A DNA stretch of 64,000 bases from Epiperipatus broadwayi (lineage: Eukaryota; Onychophora; Udeonychophora; Euonychophora; Peripatidae): NCBI GenBank assembly GCA_028023455.1, contig JAQFVV010000287.1, positions 62,001-126,000 of the forward strand. Reading direction: 5' to 3'. Every line of letters begins with the position of its first letter. Position 1 is the stretch's first letter. The notes beneath the pieces are model-generated. The model was not told where the DNA came from, did not search any database, and saw only the letters and a program-made list of their open reading frames with translations. This document shows positions 37,381 to 48,888 of this stretch, piece after piece. The position numbers and the translations under genes were made by a program.

Positions 37381-37844
37381 ATTACATTTCCTAACTAAAA
37401 CGTATACTAAATGAAAGCTAGCTAAATAAATCACATAATTTATAATATTTCTAAATGTTCCACTAAAATGTTTATCGTAAAATGGTTTAAATCTTAGAAC
37501 ACACTAAATTCTTGCTTGATCATTAATAACTTTAAGTAGGCGTTGATCATTAATAATTTAAATAATCACACACATCTAGTTTCTATAAAACCATACTATA
37601 AATTTTTATGTCTAAATTATTATCTTATCGATCATTTTATGCAATTCTTATATTTTAAGTTCATGTTTATTGATTTATGCTGTGTTTTTATCAGAACGGA
37701 GTCTGGTGTGTTAATAAATTATTGGGGGGAAGGGAGTGAGCAATTACTTTTATTATATCAATATTGCGATATAAAGAATATAGCTAAGACTCTTTTCTGA
37801 ATTATATTTGTGATAGAGTGAATCGAACAAATTATTTAAAATCT

Positions 37845-38190
37845 TTTACTAAAGTTATTTAAAAATGTATATTTGCTTATATTATTTAAAACGCATCTTT
37901 TCCCAAGTTAATTGAAAATGAAAATGTTTTGCTAAAGTTATTTAAAAGGTATCTTTAGCGTCTATTATTTAAAACGCATCTTTTCTAAAGTTATATAAAA
38001 TGAAACTGTTTACTAAAGTTAGTTAAAACGTATATATTGCGTATGCTATTTAAAACGCAGATTTTGCCCAAGTTATTTAAGAATTATATTTGCGTGATTT
38101 AAAATATGTATCTTGTCAGTTATTTGAAAAAGTATATTTCACGCAAGCTATTTAGAATATAGATTTGCATTCGTTAGTTAAAACTCATTT
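37845..38190. repeat. Degenerate minisatellite, period about 82 bp
   Basis: 'ctaaagttatttaaaa' recurs at 37849, 37932 and 38013. Between these, 'tatttaaaacgcatctttt'-like half-units give a sub-period near 41 bp. Copies decay downstream. Confidence 0.65.
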
Positions 38191-38568
38191 TTCATTATTA
38201 GTAAGGTCTATTTTGACGAATTATTTAAGATGTATAATTTATTTAAACATCAATAATTTGCGTGAGCTAGTTTATAACTCACATTTTATTATTTAACAAC
38301 CAGTTTGCTATAACTTCGTTTAATTAGAGGATAAGTAACTATACAGAAAACTTTAAATCAGATTCTCATTATCGCCTTTATCGTATAATTTAATAAGCTC
38401 ATTTATGAACTGACCGGTGGTAGTAGCACTGAAGAAGCTAAGATTTTGGCGTAATTAAATTTATTAAATATTAATTTAGCGTTGCGAATGTATTGCTAAT
38501 TTGCATAAAAATGCATATCTACTTGCTATGTCTATAATGGCCCATCTCAAGATTGTTCCACGTCCAGG

Positions 38569-38642
38569 CACGCCTCGAAAGTTTAGGCCACTGCGACAGT
38601 TCTTCGTATTTCGTCAAGTCACGCCTCGAAAGTTTAGGCAAA
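38569..38642 (+). repeat. Duplicated 20-mer, spacing 51 bp
   Basis: 'cacgcctcgaaagtttaggc' occurs exactly at 38569 and 38620 inside the GC-richer block. Confidence 0.8.
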
Positions 38643-39171
38643 TGTGACATTTATTCTTGTATAACGAAACCAAAGTGTTTCCAAAGGGCTCATAAGCCAA
38701 TCTTCTGTTCTTAATAAAAAGGCCTCTTCCATTGTAGCAAGCAGATCGGTTAGGGAACCGTTTACTAGGTAATAAACCCCATTAAGAATGCATTCGAGCC
38801 GCACTTATCTGATAGTATAGTTTCTAACGCACTAGAATCTGACGTTCCCCTGCCACCACATTTCAGTTCAGTTTCCCTAGAAAGTGACTTCGGCTTTGAT
38901 CCGACCTAGAATCTGAGTTAATGCGTTTATCTGTATAACAATATATCACGCAAATATCTATAATATGATTTTGAATATATTTATAATATAATCTTAAACT
39001 TAGTCATTATAATATTTTAAACTTAGCAACAATGATATAATCTTCAACGTATTAGTAATATCTAGCATCTATCCATCAACTCGATTACTCTAGCTAACTA
39101 TAACCGGTTTCAAACATATAAAACATGGCATGAATTATAACATGAAAGGTGACATAAGCTTACTAAGAGTC

Positions 39172-39372
39172 TATTGCTTTGTAATATCATTTTATACCCT
39201 GAGAAAACATACCCAATGCTTTGTAATATTATTTTATAACTTTGAGGATCCACTCAATGCTTTGTACTATTATTTTATACCCTGAGAACACACTGAATGC
39301 TTTGTAATAATATTGTTTTATAACTCTGAGCATGCATTCATTGCTTTGTATTATTATTTATAACCCTAGTGT
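39172..39372. repeat. Minisatellite, period 42-44 bp, five copies
   Basis: Units begin 'tgctttgtaat', continue 'attattttataac', then 'ctgag' or 'ttgag' plus a variable tail. Five successive units can be counted. Confidence 0.8.
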
Positions 39373-39524
39373 TCCCTCACCTGCGTGTGAGCTAGCTGTA
39401 CACAACCTACTATGCTTGAGTATTTATTGTTATATTAAATTTATGAAATATAAATTTGTCTCAGTCTCATTACTTGCTCATTATTGTACGAATCACTAGT
39501 TAAGGTATATAATAGAATATGTAA

Positions 39525-39790
39525 TAAGGGGGGAATGTCTCATGTTTTACTGCTTTGCTATTGCTGGAACGTGATCAAAGAGATATCGAGTGTAGCCTCT
39601 GGCATGTCATTCGCGATGGGTTGACTTGGAAGCACGAGTGAGAGAGTTAAGGTACGATCAGACGTAGGGTATTACTATCCCGACTTGGTCAGCTTTTGGT
39701 TCTCTGGCTTGGACTCTCAGTCTGTTGAGCAAATGTACAAACCTGACTGTTACAATAAGGAAATAAATGAGCTGTGCCATAAAACCTACT
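39525..39790 (+). mobile_element. Possible truncated LTR end
   Basis: 'aataaggggggaa' resembles a polypurine tract and is followed by 'tgtctcatgttt', a less AT-rich stretch and 'aataaatgag'. This would fit a 3' LTR, but I found no matching 5' copy near 36.8 kb. Confidence 0.25.
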
Positions 39791-39794
39791 ATAT

Positions 39795-41395
39795 ACCCTA
39801 TCTAATATAACCCTTATTCAAAGAGGAAACTATCATCAAGGAATAACTAATAAAGACTTATTCATACATTTAGTAAAAGAGCAATATATGTAAAATCATG
39901 GTTTCAAACTTTGCGCTTGGTAAGATCTTACCAATATAGTTATCATAAAGCCGTAATTATTTATGAAGTATATGTAAACATTTTTAAGACAGGCTATAAC
40001 CTGTATCAAATGCACCTTGAAATTTATCATCGTCAAGCAATATCTTTATTTTACCAATAGAGGGATCTCTCAAACCATGACACAATATAGCTACTTTTAT
40101 AAAGATAAAAGTGGCCATCTTATTTTTAACCTAACTTTCCACTTATATAGGCCAATCTGAAGCATCTTGATTTGGGAGAATGAAGCTGTTCTCTCCACTG
40201 TTTAAGTCCACTATTTCCTATACAAATTAACATTCATGAAATCTTGCAAGATATTGCTTGACAATAATAAATTTCAAGGCATAGTTGGTACAGATTATAG
40301 CCTGGCTTAAAAGTATTTACATAAGGCCTTAAGTTTAAAATAATAATTATTATTTTATTTTATTTAATATTTTGTACTATACTTGGTAATAGTTGCAAAT
40401 ATATAAGTAACAATTTTATATATCTATTGTAATAAATTGTTAACATTATTATTATTAATCTATTTAGTTTGTGTTCATTTATTGAATTCATTCCACATAT
40501 TATGCTAGTAATATCTATTATGCTATTAATATCCACAATCTTGAGAAATCATGCAATTCTTTGGAAGATATGCAAGGATAACAGTAATAATTTATAAACG
40601 ATGATCAAATGTTTTCTTTTTTTATTAAAATGACAAAAATAAATTAAAAAAACTTTTGGAAGCAATCATCATCATTATCACAGATGTTTGGTTAATATTA
40701 TGAATATATACAGGAATTTAATCCTTTTTATTTGAATATATATTAACCATTTTAAACAATGTTATATAAAAAATTATAATATCACGTTGTCATTTATAGG
40801 GAGTCTATCAAACATTGAAAATAATGAAATGTGAAATTGCCACCTGAAAACAATATATCCCGATACTTAATATGTATATGGAAAATTATAATAAATAAAC
40901 AAATATAATATAGTTTGTACATGTTCCACAATATGTTCTTTAATACATCTTTTTAGAAACACATTTCTGAGTATAAACAATACTAGAAGTATTATTTTGC
41001 TCTTTGTAGATGATAGATTTCTTTTCAAGGAGATGGATAATTGATATATTTTATCTTTGCATGATTATTTAACCAAAGAAAAATGTAAAAGAGAGATTTA
41101 AAATATGAATAAAAATGTCTTTATTGATATTCATAAACAATGAAATAATAACAATGAACTCACCTATTTGTAAAGATGTAATTTGGAATTACGGTGATTG
41201 TATTGTTTAGTGGTGATCTTATAGCTTTAAATTTAACCTCAGCTATTTATACTCACATTTCTTTATAATAATTATATTGTATCTATTTCTGAATTATCTT
41301 TCAAGTAAGACCATTATAAACTATTTGTGACCACAGTGTATCACATTATCATATTTTCTTATACTTACACAAAATGTTAAAACAACAGCAAATTT
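39795..41395. other. AT-rich DNA without recognised features
   Basis: A donor-like 'ataggtgagt' occurs on the minus strand at 41163, but the open stretch before it lacks a good acceptor. Nothing firm. Confidence 0.35.
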
Positions 41396-41399
41396 TTCC

Positions 41400-42380
41400 A
41401 CACAATAGTGTCACTTAGTACATGCTCAAATAATCAATTGATATTAAAAGGTTGTGCATAAATAATTCCTATTCAATGTCTACCTATCCAATATCCACAG
41501 AGTAGTTTCTAGTTTATGGCATTGGATCAGTAAGAAGCCTTGGATAGTTTCTAGTTTATGGCATTGGATCAATAAGAAGCCTTGGATATGGGAGCAGGGC
41601 AAATGGATCTTCCAGCACCTATCTCCTTATAATTTTGTCAACCACAAAGCTATTAACCCAAGCTGAAAATGCCCTAATGTTTTCAATCCAAGCTAATTCA
41701 TTTATATAGCTTTATTGTTGACCAAAAAGGTAAAAAGTGAGTGCTAGATGAGTACATTAGATCTGAAGATCCAGGTGCACTACTCCCGATCCAAGACTTC
41801 TCAGTGATAAAAGCAATAAGCTAAACTAGTCTGGAGATATTGGATAGATAAGCACTGAATAGGGATTATGATGCATAACCCCCTAGCATTTACTGATTGC
41901 TGCAGTTTGCACTAGGTAGAACTAGTGGATGGAAAAATTGCTAAAATTTTAACAGCTTGTAAACACATAGAACAAGGTAATTATGTGATATTTTGATGGT
42001 TTAATACCAATCTTAGCCAATGGATAATGATATCTATGGCTATTAAAAAAGCAGACAACAAAATGTATAGATATAGAATTGGATTCAGATATGTTTGACT
42101 ATTGTGTTTTCAATTTAGGCTCATAGCCTTATTGTTGACCAAAAAGTTAAAATGTGGATTCTGGAAAGGTGCATTAAATCAAAATATTCACATGCACTGC
42201 ACCTAAATGCAAGGTTCTTCATTAATAAAATCCATAACTTAGAAGAAATTAGTCTGAAAATATTGGAAAGGTAAACATTGGAAAGGGATTACGATGCACG
42301 ACTTTCTACTATCTATTTACTATAACTTGCATTAGGTGGCACTATTGTGTGAAAAATTTTGCTATTATGACCACAATGTA
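41400..42380. repeat. Old family A foldback remains (several copies)
   Basis: Words of family A recur in decayed form: 'ctacctatccaatatcc' and 'tagtttctagtttatggc' (twice, near 41498 and 41547), 'agcacctatctcc', 'aatgttttcaat', 'gatccaggtgcacta', 'gtctggagatattggat'. A third, more decayed half lies at 42110-42380. Halves face each other as in younger copies. Confidence 0.7.
41789..41845 (+). ncRNA. Degenerate hammerhead (old family A)
   Basis: The outer stem I AUCCAA/UUGGAU (41789-41794 with 41840-41845) and the UAGUC cleavage region survive. The core reads GUGAUAA and the GAAA box begins UAAA. The frame of the ribozyme persists but activity is very unlikely. Confidence 0.5.
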
Positions 42381-42384
42381 GTTG

Positions 42385-43215
42385 AGAGAGGTAATATATA
42401 GATCTTACTTTGCCCACAATTGTATATCTATCAGTGTTATAATGTTAAAACAATTGGCTCAAAAAAAAAAACACATATCATCCTACACTCCAATGTAACA
42501 GCATTGGATGACGTACTATTTTGCTCTTCATCAGTGATAGAATTTTGTGATAGTGGATGTTTTGTAAATTTTATCATCATTTGATTACCAATACAAATTA
42601 TTGCAAAAGAGATTATATTGCTATATAGAAATTGTGATCCATTCAACTTCAAAACAATGACCATTTTTAGTCAAATTGTGGCATATTTTCTGATCAAAAT
42701 TTGCTAAAAAATGTAAGTTATTGTATCTCTGATCTCTGGTTACATAATAAATTTCTTTTTCATTAAAACTCTAAATTTTGAATTTGATGTCAAGTGCCTT
42801 GTACATGATATATGAAATTCACACATGTAATCTGGAAATTCCACAGTATTTGTTAATATGTTTTCTTCTCTGCTGATGATCATTCCTCTCATATTTAGAT
42901 GGAAATATAAAGATACTACAAGAAAGCAGAATTAGAAATTTATTTTACTAAAAAGAGTTTCATCAAAAAACGGAACCAATAATACCTATGCTATCATCTT
43001 CTGATTAGCTAAATATTCAATTACAACCTTACAATAAATTTAGAGTAAATATTAAGGCTGTGTACAAAGGCTAAAATTTACTGAAAAACATTTAATCATT
43101 TCATAATTATAGAAAATTTTTCATCCAATAAGGTTGAAGTAATTATTTATTTCAGAATTAAGAATCACCATTTCAAAAGTTTGCATTATTGTGAAAAAAA
43201 AATGATTATTGAAAA
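42385..43215. other. AT-rich DNA without recognised features
   Basis: Nothing recognised above background. Confidence 0.4.
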
Positions 43216-43220
43216 ATTGG

Positions 43221-44222
43221 TAATACAGCATCGATTGATCCATGCCATAAGATGGCGCTGTTGCTAGTGAAAAACGAATAGATATAACGTTACCGGGCTG
43301 ATTTGATTATTATTATTTTGTAATGTTATCGTGGTTTTTTTTTTTTTGGGGGGGGGGGTGGATTTTTTTTTGGACCGTATTTTCTTTTTTTTTAAATAAA
43401 TAAATTGATTCAAAATTGATTTTTTTTCATACGTTTTTTAAAAACTTTTTTTAAAAAAAAAAAAAAAACTTGATTAACAAAATTGGATTACGGTCTTTTT
43501 TTTTTTTAAAGTAACTTTTTTCGCTTTTGATTACGGTCTTTTTTTTTTTAAAGAAACTTTTTTTACTTTATTTTTTTCGTGCTTTTTTAAACAACTTTCA
43601 TATATTTCATTTGGGGGGGGGGGTATTTAACGTGTATTTATTTAAAAAAAACAACAATTACATCAAAAATTAATTTTCTCATTAAACTACCACCACCGCA
43701 TCTGCTTCTGTAGTAGGCAAATCTACAAATCGAAACGCCGGACAATCGTCTGCCATTGAAATGTTTTGATCTCGAAAAAGTCTCGGAAAGTGCGCGACTT
43801 GATCGTGAACTTTGCCGAATTGTGACTAATATTCCTCATATCTTGAATTCTGACCCCTGACAACGAAACCAGAGGCGTTTGGAAAAGCGTTACAATTTTT
43901 ACAAACCAAACTAAAAAAAAAATACACCCAAGCCAAAAAAAAAACGTTATAATATACTTTTGGTCATTCAAAATAAAGACACTTTCACATCATACGCTGT
44001 ACAATAGTTAAGAGTAATGTCTATAGAGAGTCTTGCATACTCGTTGCTAATAATGTTCGACATACTAGAGATGTTGGGGTAATGGGTGCACTTCAACATC
44101 TTTAGCGGTTGAACAGTTTACAGGCCGTAAGATCTATGTAGCGGCCTTGTAAACAGCATATTTATGTGCTTTAGCGTAGCAACAGCGCCATAGATGGCGT
44201 GGATCAATCGATGCTGTATTAA
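43221..44222. mobile_element. TIR element of about 1 kb flanked by TA
   Basis: Terminal inverted repeats of about 45 bp: left 43223 onward ('acagcatcgattgatcca...gccat...atggcgctgttgct'), right ending 44219 with the reverse complement. TA lies at both outer edges, as for Tc1/mariner-type insertions. The interior is GC-richer at both ends but full of T, A and G homopolymers at 43334-43640 and encodes no recognisable transposase. The minus-strand ORF at 43723-43971 matches nothing I know. Likely a non-autonomous DNA transposon. Confidence 0.75.
43334..43625. repeat. Homopolymer-rich tract inside the TIR element
   Basis: Runs of T10-12, G8-10 and A8-14 alternate, and the word 'gattacggtctttttttttt' is repeated (near 43486 and 43529). 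This tract is likely to be unstable. Confidence 0.85.
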
Positions 44223-44224
44223 CG

Positions 44225-44745
44225 AAAAATTAGATGTTAATACCTTTAAATTTCTTGGTCAAATTAATATTACAATAGTAAATGAAGCTGCCATTATTTT
44301 TTTTGAATAAATGATCTAAAACATTTTTCCCCGCAAATTTAAGATATATAGATAAAAAAAACAGTAATCCATCTACTGTCTTTTTTTTAATTTTTTGCAG
44401 CAACATACTTAGCTTATTTTTATTTTCAGTCTCTTAATTCTTTCAAAGATAGCAATGATACATGTTTAAACATTCATCTATATAGTTTTGATTTTGATAA
44501 CTATTTATTAATTTCAATATATATCTCATCATACTATATTGTGTGGTCTGAAATCTCTGTTCGTTTTTTACATTTAGATTTCAGATCCATAAATAAGAAT
44601 TGGCAAAACACATTTACTAAAGGACATCCCTTTCAGGAAAATATTCATAATATCTTCTAATATTAAATTACTTTAAGTGAAAGTATTTTGTTAAGATTTA
44701 GTTAAATGTTTAATTTCATCCATTATGTTTTCATCGGTATTAACA
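44225..44745. other. AT-rich DNA without recognised features
   Basis: Nothing recognised. Confidence 0.4.
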
Positions 44746-44749
44746 CTTT

Positions 44750-45090
44750 AACATCACATGATCACTATCTCTTATATTTGTTTATAAACAAAGCAAAACT
44801 TCATACAGTATTGCCACTCTGTGCCAACCAGAGTAATCAATGAATGCCAAAAGGTTTGTGCATAAAATCCCTATCTAATGCCTACTCATCCAATATCCCC
44901 AGGTGCAGTGCTCTCAGATCCAAAGCTCCTTACTGACGATGGCCACAAGCCAGAAACTAGTCTGGGGATATTGGATGAGTAGGCATTAGATAGGGATTTT
45001 ATGCATAAGCCTTCTGGCATTCATTGATTACTCTGGTTGGCATAGGGTGGCAATACTGTATGAAGAGTTTTGCTTTGTTTATTAACAATT
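44750..45090. repeat. Family A foldback repeat, copy 2
   Basis: The left arm starts 'acatcacatgatcactatctctt' and continues through 'gccaaaaggtttgtgcataaaatccc'. The right arm (about 44960-45085) mirrors it to 'gcaatactgtatgaagagttttgctttgtt'. It contains a fully consensus hammerhead in the right half. The left half has lost its own core. Confidence 0.85.
44918..44976 (+). ncRNA. Type I hammerhead ribozyme, family A (best copy)
   Basis: Outer stem I: AUCCAA/UUGGAU, six pairs (44918-44923 with 44971-44976). Internal loop AGC/UA. Inner stem I: 44927-44932 with 44963-44968, six pairs including two G-U. Core CUGACGA at 44933-44939. Stem II: UGGC/GCCA, four pairs closed by CACAA. GAAAC at 44953-44957. 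Stem III: AC/GU around UA. Cleavage triplet GUC, predicted cut after C44962. Every invariant hammerhead position is met. A two-pair stem III with a two-nucleotide loop is known from natural animal type I hammerheads. The flanking arm would place the RNA at the base of a longer hairpin. Confidence 0.88.
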
Positions 45091-45094
45091 TAAA

Positions 45095-45430
45095 TAAAGT
45101 GCCTCTAATTTATAATAATTATTTTATTTCTGGGGGGTTTTTTTTGAAAAGCTCCTGAACATTAATTTAAACTATTTAGTATTTATCTTTACTTCTTCTT
45201 TTCCTACTTGCAGCTCTATGATTGAATATAGTTAAATACAGGATTAATTTTAAAAAAAACTGTAAATCTATAATTTCTTCTATCTTATTCTTCATTTTTC
45301 TTTTAAAAAATTAATATCAGAATTGTCTTTTTATAGTCCTTTGATATATTCATAATATCTAAATGTTTGAAGTATAGCTCTGCTAATAATTTTGCCATTG
45401 TTTTACTGCATTTCTTAAAATATTTATAAT
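45095..45430. other. AT-rich DNA without recognised features
   Basis: Nothing recognised apart from T-rich runs. Confidence 0.4.
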
Positions 45431-45436
45431 TGTCAA

Positions 45437-45508
45437 GCGTTGGTGACCGAGTGGTTAGCACAGTTGCCTTACCAGCAGTTGTCCCGGGGTTTGCTTCCTG
45501 GACGATGC
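45437..45508 (+). repeat. tRNA-like element (class I length)
   Basis: 72 nt from GCGTTGG to GACGATGC with A box 'gtgaccgagtggttagca', anticodon loop CTTACCA (anticodon TAC) and T-arm 'ccggggtttgcttcctgg'. Pairing is imperfect in the acceptor and T stems. 'tcaag' upstream and 'tttgacacat' downstream match 17371-17441, and there is no T-run terminator. Confidence 0.55.
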
Positions 45509-45776
45509 TTTGACACATTAAATATATTTATAATTATTAAATCATTTCTATTTTTCAGAGCTAGAATTGTTGTCTTATCTTTTTATATACAGTACTCAAA
45601 TGATTTCAATACAGTATGAAATATTTTGTTTTCCTATTCTTAATTACTATAGATTTTTTTGGTAAAATTCTTTCACAAACTTCATAATGTAAATTTTGAT
45701 TGTGATATTTTTTTGTTATTAATGTTAAAATAACTTTCCAGTAATAAAATGTTACTTTATAGATTTTTATTATTAC

Positions 45777-45878
45777 CTCAAGTTTTTTTGCACTGTCAAA
45801 ATTATTTTTTGATATTTTTTCAACAACTTTCTTTATACCATTTTGACCAATTATACATATTCTATTTTTTCTAATCAT
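45777..45878 (-). CDS. Possible first coding exon (102 nt, weak)
   Basis: An ATG at 45878 on the minus strand opens 34 codons (MIRKNRICIIGQNGIKKVVE ... SAKKLE) ending exactly at a donor 'gaggtaataa'. Lys-, Ile- and Asn-rich text is also what AT-rich DNA gives by chance, and no homology was recognised. Confidence 0.25.
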
Positions 45879-45884
45879 TTTTTA

Positions 45885-46635
45885 ATTATTTTACTTTTTT
45901 TTCTTGCATACATTGCTTTGTCTTAGTTGAATTGTTCTCTTTACCTACACAGCTGTTATAATTTTCTATTATCATTTTATTGATTGATTCTCTCTGTGTT
46001 GATCTTATTCAAATCTAAACTATCAACAAAATCTTTAATTTAAATTAAAAATTGCTTCTAAAGTTAGGTATTATACCAATTGTTAAAATTGATTTTCTTA
46101 ATATATTTTCTAACTATTTTTTTTTTTATTTCTTTAATGATTGATTACTCTATGAATCTAGTAAGCACATTGCAGTTTTAAAATACATATTTTCTGTTAA
46201 TAATAATGCTGTATAATCCAATTGCCCACAATTTTATTTAGATGTTTTTATGTCTAGCTTATTTTTAGTATTATCTCAAAAAACAAAAACAAACAATTCC
46301 TAATGAATAATTTTTTCTTTATTTGTAATTTCTGAAAATCTGTATTTTCTCTTATTTGTCTTTCCATATCTAAACTTGTTGATTGAACTTTCATCTTTCA
46401 AAAAGTTTTACTTGTAGCATTAAAATCGCTCACAACAATTTACAATCTTGCATGACCTGTTGAATGACATTCTATATATCTGTATTAAACTCATCTCTTT
46501 CATCAAAATAAGTCGATTATCCTTAAAACTAAATGATCTATTTTTGTTATCTTCTATTAAGATAAATATCTCGATACTTAGTTTAATATATTATCAATAT
46601 ATTATAGTAGAAAGATTAGTTATTCAAAATATCAT
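45885..46635. other. AT-rich DNA without recognised features
   Basis: Nothing recognised. The ORF at 46448 has chance-like composition. Confidence 0.4.
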
Positions 46636-46639
46636 ATGC

Positions 46640-46880
46640 AGATCTAATGTCTGAACATATCCTAGCACCTCTCTGAGAAGTGCCAAAGCACAAAACCATG
46701 GTCAGAGATTTGTGGGGGAGGGTCCTGACAGAGATTTTTAAATGCTTTCTCTAGCTAAGCATTTATCACAAAGCTTGTTGAGGAATTGGAAATCCTCATT
46801 GTTTATAACTTACAAGCTTAAGAGAATAGGGTCATGTGATCTATGACTCTTATTTTGACTAATCATATGCAAATAATTCA
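46640..46880 (+). repeat. Family B/C ribozyme-repeat fragment
   Basis: Contains a hammerhead-like block (46660-46715), then 'gctttctctagctaagcatttatcacaaagcttgtt' and 'gggtcatgtgatctatgactc'. This is the same order as in family B at 2920-3100. A single orientation is present. Confidence 0.65.
46660..46715 (+). ncRNA. Degenerate hammerhead (family B/C)
   Basis: Inner stem I is CUCU/AGAG. The core reads CUGAGAA. Stem II GUGC/GCAC is perfectly paired although different in sequence from its relatives, which suggests compensatory change. The box is AAAAC, stem III ACC/GGU, and the triplet GUC is intact. Two core changes argue against activity. Confidence 0.5.
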
Positions 46881-47051
46881 CATTTATGTCCAAACAAGTT
46901 TTATTTTGGTGAAGAAACAGAAGCCTACTTATTTCAAATCAAATTCAACACTATAATATATCACTGTTAAAACTTGAAATATTTTGGATTTTTTTTAAGT
47001 AAAAAATAATTTTATACTACTACTAATAATAATTTTATTATTATAAAATAC

Positions 47052-47114
47052 CTTTTTGTAAGATGGTGAATCCCACTTATTTAAAATTATGGAATGATTA
47101 CTTTTTGTGAATTC
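47052..47114 (-). CDS. Putative 63-nt exon
   Basis: Minus-strand acceptor ('aattgttttag') and donor ('aaggtatttt') bound exactly 63 nt, open in phase 0. The 21 residues end NKWDSPSYKK. Length and phase match the exons at 16635 and 2302, and the SP..K ending is similar, but overall identity is low. It may be a distant paralogue or a coincidence. Confidence 0.4.
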
Positions 47115-47334
47115 CTAAAACAATTAAAAAAACAAACATTAAGTGTAATATTACTAAAAATGCACAGTCTTATACATATGATAATATGTTGAACTATTTC
47201 CATCATCTAGCAGTAAATGTCAATGTGTAGAAAATTTTAAATTTTATTTCAACTTTTCAAATACAACTAACTTGTTAGTAAAAACACACATAGACAACAC
47301 AGATTAGTAATGACACAATATTTCAAGTAGTAAT

Positions 47335-47690
47335 ATTCTCCACTCTTCTTCAACTGTTGCTGGCCGACCAGTAATAGTATTAGATAGGAGTCAAACTCAT
47401 ATCCTTAGATTCTCAAATATTGAATTTAATACTATCACAGATCAACAACACTTGAAGAAAAGTGGAGAATAATATTACATGAAATGTTATGACATTACTA
47501 GTCTGTATTCTCTATTTGTGTGTTATTACTAACGAGTTTTTTGTATTTGAAAAGTTTAAATGAAGTTTCTATACATTCAACATTTACTGATAGTTGATGA
47601 AAATAGTCCAACATATTATCACATCTAATATACTATCATTGCAAACCTTCAGGTAAAGGCTTATACATAAAATTGTTATGTTAAATATTA
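47335..47690. repeat. SINE family F, partial inverted copy
   Basis: A minus-strand head ('gaggtcaaactcat'-like 'aggagtcaaactcatat' and 'tgaatttaatactatca') abuts a plus-strand body ('gaagaaaagtggagaataat', 'tctatttgtgtgttattac', 'acattcaac'). It is diverged from the copies at 7340 and 8785. Confidence 0.5.
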
Positions 47691-47922
47691 GGTTGCTTAT
47701 CTATAATAATCTATGTACAAACATAAAATTACTAATTAAAATTTTATGATTTGTTTTCAGTCAATTATATGTCACATTCATCTGGTACATAATTTAACTT
47801 CATAATTCCATAAGTATTTATATTTTTATTGATAAAAATATTTTCTGATCTTCAAATTCAATCAATATTCTTTGATAGATGATTCTAGTCAGTTCTTTTT
47901 TAAAAACATTTTGTTTTATCAA

Positions 47923-48008
47923 GCATTGTTAGCCGAGAGGTCATCGCATCCGCCTTGCAAGCAAGTAGTTGGTTGCAGACGTATGTGGGTTCATGTCCCA
48001 GCTGATGC
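47923..48008 (+). repeat. tRNA-like element (class II length)
   Basis: 86 nt from GCATTGT to GATGC with A box 'agccgagaggtcatcgca', an anticodon-arm-like 'cgccttgcaagc', a long variable region and T-arm 'gtgggttcatgtccca'. The length resembles Ser/Leu tRNAs. It shares the 'atcaag' 5' flank with the elements at 17371 and 45437. Confidence 0.45.
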
Positions 48009-48014
48009 CATAAC

Positions 48015-48540
48015 ATATGAGAAAAAAAATATGGACTTTCTAATTATTTTATTAATTACAGTCATCTGACAATTCTATTAATACATTATTTCCTTATCAG
48101 ATAAAATTCTTACTAGATAGCTATTTGATTAGAAATGCATACAAGAAATGACAAAATAAAATTGTCCTAACTAAAATTACTGGTATTTTTTAACAACTTG
48201 ATCTGTTAAATTATTGTATATTACAACTGATTTAAAATTCAATCACTAAAAAACAAACTCTATTTATAATTAATGAAAGCACTTTTCATTATTCACTTAA
48301 TTTGATAATTTAAAATAAATTTTATTGATTTATTCATCATCATCATTATCAGTCACTTTAACAGAAGTTACTAATAATACAATCACTGGAAAAACAATCA
48401 GGAATGTTTCCTGCCTCAATAACATAATCATTTGATGAATTTAAAATTGGCCTTTAATGTTAAATAGCTGTAATTATAAATTTATATAAGCACATTTGAT
48501 TATGTAAGTAATATTTACTAAGGTTTTAACCTCAAGAATG
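48015..48540. other. AT-rich DNA without recognised features
   Basis: Nothing recognised. Confidence 0.4.
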
Positions 48541-48544
48541 TGTG

Positions 48545-48661
48545 TAAAAATGCGATATTAGGGACCTCTACAGGTCTTAACCACAAGCTTTCCCCCTCTT
48601 TTCTTCCAAAGCGTAAGATTGTGGTTAAGACCTGTAGAGGTCCCTAATATCACATTTTTAC
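48545..48661. repeat. Near-perfect 41-bp hairpin
   Basis: Arms 48545-48585 and 48621-48661 are reverse complements with one mismatch ('tgcgata' against 'tgtgata'), around a 35-nt loop containing 'tccccctc'. A small MITE or foldback element is the simplest reading. A small-RNA precursor is an alternative, but pairing is more perfect than in typical animal microRNA hairpins. Confidence 0.85.
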
Positions 48662-48888
48662 AGGCATATCCTTGTTAAATAGCTGATAAAATGTAAGGCA
48701 AAAAATATATATATATTTAAAAAGCAAACATCAAATTTCCTATCAATATGTTTGGAATATAATTTGTTTTTACTACAACTACCATTTTGAACTTAGATTT
48801 CATTAATCTATGATATGTCCAACAGTCTGAATGTAAGCATTCAAAAGACATTAATTTATTTTTCAGTCTGACTCTTTACTAGAGTATA

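Noticed and set aside
37543-37800. 85-residue plus-strand ORF
   Set aside because: Composition matches chance translation of AT-rich DNA, with no motif or splice support.
41164-41224. Minus-strand open stretch before a GTGAGT donor
   Set aside because: The acceptor lacks a pyrimidine tract and the phase-0 frame ends in a stop.
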